Below the pieces are notes generated by a model. It saw only the letters and a list, made by a program, of their open reading frames with translations. It was not told the DNA's origin and searched no databases. A DNA stretch of 64,000 bases from Opitutaceae bacterium (GTDB taxonomy: Bacteria > Verrucomicrobiota > Verrucomicrobiia > Opitutales > Opitutaceae): positions 744,001-808,000 of the forward strand of contig JAIXWF010000013.1 of the NCBI GenBank assembly GCA_027482185.1. Reading direction: 5' to 3'. Position numbers and translations under genes: made by a program. Every line of letters starts with the position of its first letter. Within the stretch, counting starts at the first letter, position 1. Shown in pieces: positions 61,231 through 64,000 of the stretch.

Positions 61231-62022
61231 ATGAACCTCTTTCGTCTGACCGTGCTCGCCGCCCTTGCGGCGTTGGCCGACGCCGGCGCCGCCGATCCGG
61301 CCGACTCGCGGCTCCGGCTTTGGTATGACCGCCCGGCGCAGTATTGGGAAGAGGCGCTGCCCGTGGGCAACGGCCGGATCGGCGCGATGGTTTTCGGCGG
61401 CGTGCACCGCGAGCACCTCCAGCTGAACGAGGAAACCATCTGGTCGGGCGCGCCCACACCCAAGTTGGCGGACCCGACCTTCCGCGAAAAGCTGCGGCGT
61501 CAGCGCGAGTTGATCTTCGCCGGGCAGTTCGGCGCGGTCGACGGCTTCAAATTGACGGAGGCCGAGAAGCGGGCGCTCGGTCTCGGCGAACCGCGGCGGA
61601 TTCCGGGGACGTCGACCGCGCGCCACGCCTACCAGCCGCTCGGCGACCTGTTCCTCCATTTCGACCACGGCGCGGCCCGCGAGGAAAACTACCGCCGGGA
61701 ACTCAACCTCGATACCGCCGTGGCCACGACCCGCTACTCGGCCGGCGGCGTCGCGTTCACGCGCGAGGTTTTCTCGAGTTTCCCCGCCAATGCCCTGGTC
61801 GCCCGCGTCGCCGCCGACCGTCCCGGCGCGCTCTCCTTCGCCGCGGTCCTCGATTACCGGCGCGACGTGAAGGACGACATGTACAGCTACGACGCCGAAC
61901 TCGGCGCCAAGGTCGAGAGCGTCACGGCCCCGCCGCGCCCAACCTGGACCCACCTCGGCGGCAACCGCTTCGCGTGGCGCGGATGCAGACATCCCGACGG
62001 AGTACCCAACACGTTCCCATGA
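61231..62022 (+). CDS. Truncated GH95-like alpha-L-fucosidase or galactosidase (N-terminal domain only)
   Basis: The reading frame has 263 residues from the ATG at 61231, with a signal peptide (MNLFRLTVLAALAALADAGA). LRLWYDRPAQYWEEALPVGN, GRIGAMVFGGVHREHLQLNE and ETIWSGAP match the N-terminal beta-sandwich of GH95 enzymes, followed by HAYQPLGDLFLHFDH and FTREVFSSFPANALVARV. GH95 proteins normally have 750-800 residues; the (alpha/alpha)6 catalytic domain is missing. The last 30 residues (after AELGAKVESV) do not look like GH95, and TGA falls within an ATGA overlap with the next gene. It is probably a pseudogene or deletion product. Confidence 0.75.
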   Translation: MNLFRLTVLAALAALADAGAADPADSRLRLWYDRPAQYWEEALPVGNGRIGAMVFGGVHREHLQLNEETIWSGAPTPKLADPTFREKLRRQRELIFAGQFGAVDGFKLTEAEKRALGLGEPRRIPGTSTARHAYQPLGDLFLHFDHGAAREENYRRELNLDTAVATTRYSAGGVAFTREVFSSFPANALVARVAADRPGALSFAAVLDYRRDVKDDMYSYDAELGAKVESVTAPPRPTWTHLGGNRFAWRGCRHPDGVPNTFP

Positions 62023-64000
62023 AGCCCCTGCACCGATCGTTCGCGTTCCTCTGCCTGGTCGGTGCGCTGCGTGGCTTCGCCGCCGAGCCGTCCGTGGTCG
62101 GGCCCGCCGCGCGGCTTTCCCTCACGCCGACGGGCGAGGTCGAAGTCGCGATGGCCGACGGCGCGGTCGCGCGGTTTGCCCCGGTTGTCGCGGTGCTGTC
62201 GGCGCGTTCCGATCCGAATCTCGAAATGCGCTGGGGGCAATTTCCCGAAGCCGCGATGAAGCTGAGCGACACGGGTTCGATCTACAATGTGCTCACGTGG
62301 GGCCGGAAAAACACCGCCGCCAAGAACGCGACCCAGCACGTCGAGGACGGTTTCGATCCCGCCATCGATCGCGGTTACGGCGGCGGCCGCACCGCCAATC
62401 TGTTTGCCGCCGGAAAACTCCAGACCCTGCGCGCGAGCACCGGCCGATCCGACGGGAACAAGATCGCGTGGGAATTCCCCGCGGACGACACCGCCGCCGT
62501 CCGGGCGGAGCTCGATCTGCCGTCCGACGGCACCGCCCCGCGTCTGCGTCTGACGACGACGGTCAAGGCGGATGGCTGGTATTCGTTTGGCTATGTCGGG
62601 GCACCCGAGACGCCTGCGGCCGAGGTCGCGGAACTCTGGCAGCCGTTGATCTACAACGAACGCCGCTTTCCGCATGAGTCGTTTCTCGAGGCCGCGTACC
62701 GCTGCCCGCTGCCGACCACGCTCGTCACCCGCGGCGGAATCACGACGGGCGTGCTCGCCGATCCGGCGGAGTATCCGTTCCAGCCGCTGCCGAATTTCGC
62801 CAATTCGCGCTTCGGCGTGGCCCTGCGCAACGCCCGCGGGCTCGCGCAGCCGATGCTGTTCGCCCCGCTCCTCGGCGGCGCCGGTTCGCGGATGAAGGCC
62901 GGCGAGACGCGCGAGTTCGTGATGCGGCTCGTCGTTGCCCGGGCGAATCTCTCCGCCACCTATGAACGGGTGGCCCGGTCGCTCTACGGTTTCGCCGATG
63001 TGCGCCACAACGCCCTCGGTTCGCTCAACGCCACCTTCGAGCGCATGCTCGAATTCGGCCTGAGCGACTACGCCAAGTTCAATGCCGACCTGCGCGGCTT
63101 CGCCTACGACACCGACGTGCCCGGTGCGGTAAAGAATGTCTCCGCCCTGCATCCGCTCGGCCTTGCGCTCGTCACCGACCGTTCGGAAATCTACACGCGG
63201 CTCGCGCGCCCGCTGATGGAGTTCTTCGTTTCGCGCGAACGCTTCCTCTTCACGACCGATCCCAAGGTGAAGGGCCAGTCGGCTTCTTCGCGCCTCGGCG
63301 GACTGGGCGCGCCGCTCACCGAATACGCGAATCTCTACGCGATGTCGGGCAAACGCACCCCGTTCTTCCGCACCGCGGCCGAGGGTTTGTTCGGCCGGGA
63401 CCGTGTGCTGAATCTCGAGGGCAATATCCGCGGCGACAATTGGTCCAATGCCCTCGGCCTTTACCGCGCGACCGGGGAAAAGCGCTGGCTCGACCACGCC
63501 GTCAAGGACGCCGATGCCTATCTCAAAACCCGCGTGGGGGTGCGCGCGGCGGACTATTCGGACCCCGATTCGCGCGGGTTGTTTTTCTGGACGGCGTTCA
63601 CGCCGCAGTGGATCGAGTTGTTCGAACTCTACGAGGAAACCAAGCTGCCACGCTTCCTCGAGGCGGCCCACGCCGGTGCCCGCGACTACGCGCAGTTTGT
63701 CTGGCTCGCGCCGCGCATCCCCGCCGGCGAGGTGCGCGTCAACGAAGACGGCCTCGCCCCGGCCTACCGGTCCGGACCGCGTTTCCCTCGGATCAAGGCC
63801 GAGCCCGAAACCGTGCCCGCGTGGCGCACGTCCGAGATCGGCCTCACCAGCGAGTCGGCCCCGACCAGCAAGGGTGCGCGCGGCATTCTCCTTGCCTGCT
63901 ACGCCCCGTGGATGCTGCGCATCGCCTCACTCACGAACGACGCGTTTCTCCACGACATCGCCCGCTCGGCCATCATCGGCCGCTACACCAGTTTTCCCGG
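62019..64000 (+). CDS. Large secreted protein with glycosidase-like (alpha/alpha)-barrel region (partial)
   Basis: The frame from ATG 62019 is open to the window end, giving about 660 residues with no stop. A signal peptide (HRSFAFLCLVGALRGFAAE) is followed by a beta-rich half (about 25-320) and a helical half. The helical half has elements such as TEYANLYAMSGKRTPFFRTA, EGNIRGDNWSNALGLYRATG, EKRWLDHAVKDADAYL and SRGLFFWTAFTPQWIELFEL, similar in style to unsaturated-glycan hydrolases or heparinase-like folds. Family and substrate are not recognised. The start overlaps the truncated GH95 stop by 4 bases. An antisense open frame of 594 codons here is a GC-bias artefact. Confidence 0.8.
   Translation, partial: MKPLHRSFAFLCLVGALRGFAAEPSVVGPAARLSLTPTGEVEVAMADGAVARFAPVVAVLSARSDPNLEMRWGQFPEAAMKLSDTGSIYNVLTWGRKNTAAKNATQHVEDGFDPAIDRGYGGGRTANLFAAGKLQTLRASTGRSDGNKIAWEFPADDTAAVRAELDLPSDGTAPRLRLTTTVKADGWYSFGYVGAPETPAAEVAELWQPLIYNERRFPHESFLEAAYRCPLPTTLVTRGGITTGVLADPAEYPFQPLPNFANSRFGVALRNARGLAQPMLFAPLLGGAGSRMKAGETREFVMRLVVARANLSATYERVARSLYGFADVRHNALGSLNATFERMLEFGLSDYAKFNADLRGFAYDTDVPGAVKNVSALHPLGLALVTDRSEIYTRLARPLMEFFVSRERFLFTTDPKVKGQSASSRLGGLGAPLTEYANLYAMSGKRTPFFRTAAEGLFGRDRVLNLEGNIRGDNWSNALGLYRATGEKRWLDHAVKDADAYLKTRVGVRAADYSDPDSRGLFFWTAFTPQWIELFELYEETKLPRFLEAAHAGARDYAQFVWLAPRIPAGEVRVNEDGLAPAYRSGPRFPRIKAEPETVPAWRTSEIGLTSESAPTSKGARGILLACYAPWMLRIASLTNDAFLHDIARSAIIGRYTSFP

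Noticed and set aside
61887-63671. Antisense open frame of 594 codons near the window end
   Set aside because: The plus strand carries a frame with signal peptide and protein-like composition open to the window edge. The antisense frame is the GC-bias shadow.

Overview
The window is a GC-rich chromosomal segment, roughly 68-70 % GC by eye, from a bacterium that is most likely a member of Verrucomicrobiota, family Opitutaceae or close to it. The inference rests on four things: many secreted formylglycine-type sulfatases, large TonB-dependent receptors that share an Opitutaceae-like N-terminus, an ECF sigma factor of the planctomycete/verrucomicrobial type, and weak Shine-Dalgarno sites with many 1-11 base gene overlaps. 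No rRNA, phage, insertion sequence or CRISPR array was seen.

Layout. (1) 1-4066: the end of a membrane protein, then an unusual fusion of a 12-helix transporter-like domain to a CcoO-like di-haem cytochrome c, then an OmpR/HisKA two-component pair, all linked by 4-base overlaps. (2) 4262-20947: a sulfatase island with seven intact sulfatases, one fused to an alpha/beta-hydrolase. It also holds a small GlcG/HbpS protein, a PhoD-like phosphatase, an esterase, a sulfatase remnant and one initiating sugar-phosphate transferase. (3) 19619-25282 (minus strand): a compact operon of ECF sigma factor, membrane anti-sigma-like protein with a jelly-roll-like outer domain, TonB-dependent receptor and sulfatase. 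It looks like a self-sensing uptake and degradation unit for a sulfated glycan. A second, paralogous receptor (26210-28975) has its own terminator.

(4) 29209-34560: a TldD-TldE-TldD metalloprotease set in which both TldD copies carry Tat-like signals, followed by a DUF4159-like protein and a terminator. (5) 34621-43051: a Bat-type cluster (MoxR ATPase, DUF58, BatA-like, two further membrane proteins) and a Tat-exported DUF2264 protein. (6) 43067-50361: GspB/ExeA-type pair, FtsB/DivIC-like protein, then three sugar-nucleotide enzymes (UDP-sugar pyrophosphorylase, phosphohexomutase, UDP-glucose dehydrogenase) with a terminated, possibly RNA-coding spacer between them.

(7) 50440-59534: a lipoprotein, a second ECF sigma module with an anti-sigma-like protein built from a duplicated motif, an NtrC-type regulator, and exopolysaccharide export genes (ArnT-like transferase, outer-membrane barrel, Wzc-like kinase). 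(8) 59677-59791: tRNA-Gly(GCC) with a terminator. (9) 59970-64000: a LacI-type regulator divergent from a truncated GH95-like gene, which overlaps a large unrecognised secreted (alpha/alpha)-barrel-like protein running off the window.

Taken together, the window describes a polysaccharide specialist. It senses and imports glycans through sigma-regulated receptors, removes sulfate and acyl/phosphate groups outside the cytoplasm, and builds its own uronic-acid-containing exopolysaccharide. Several intergenic spacers carry short word-like repeats that recur in both orientations.
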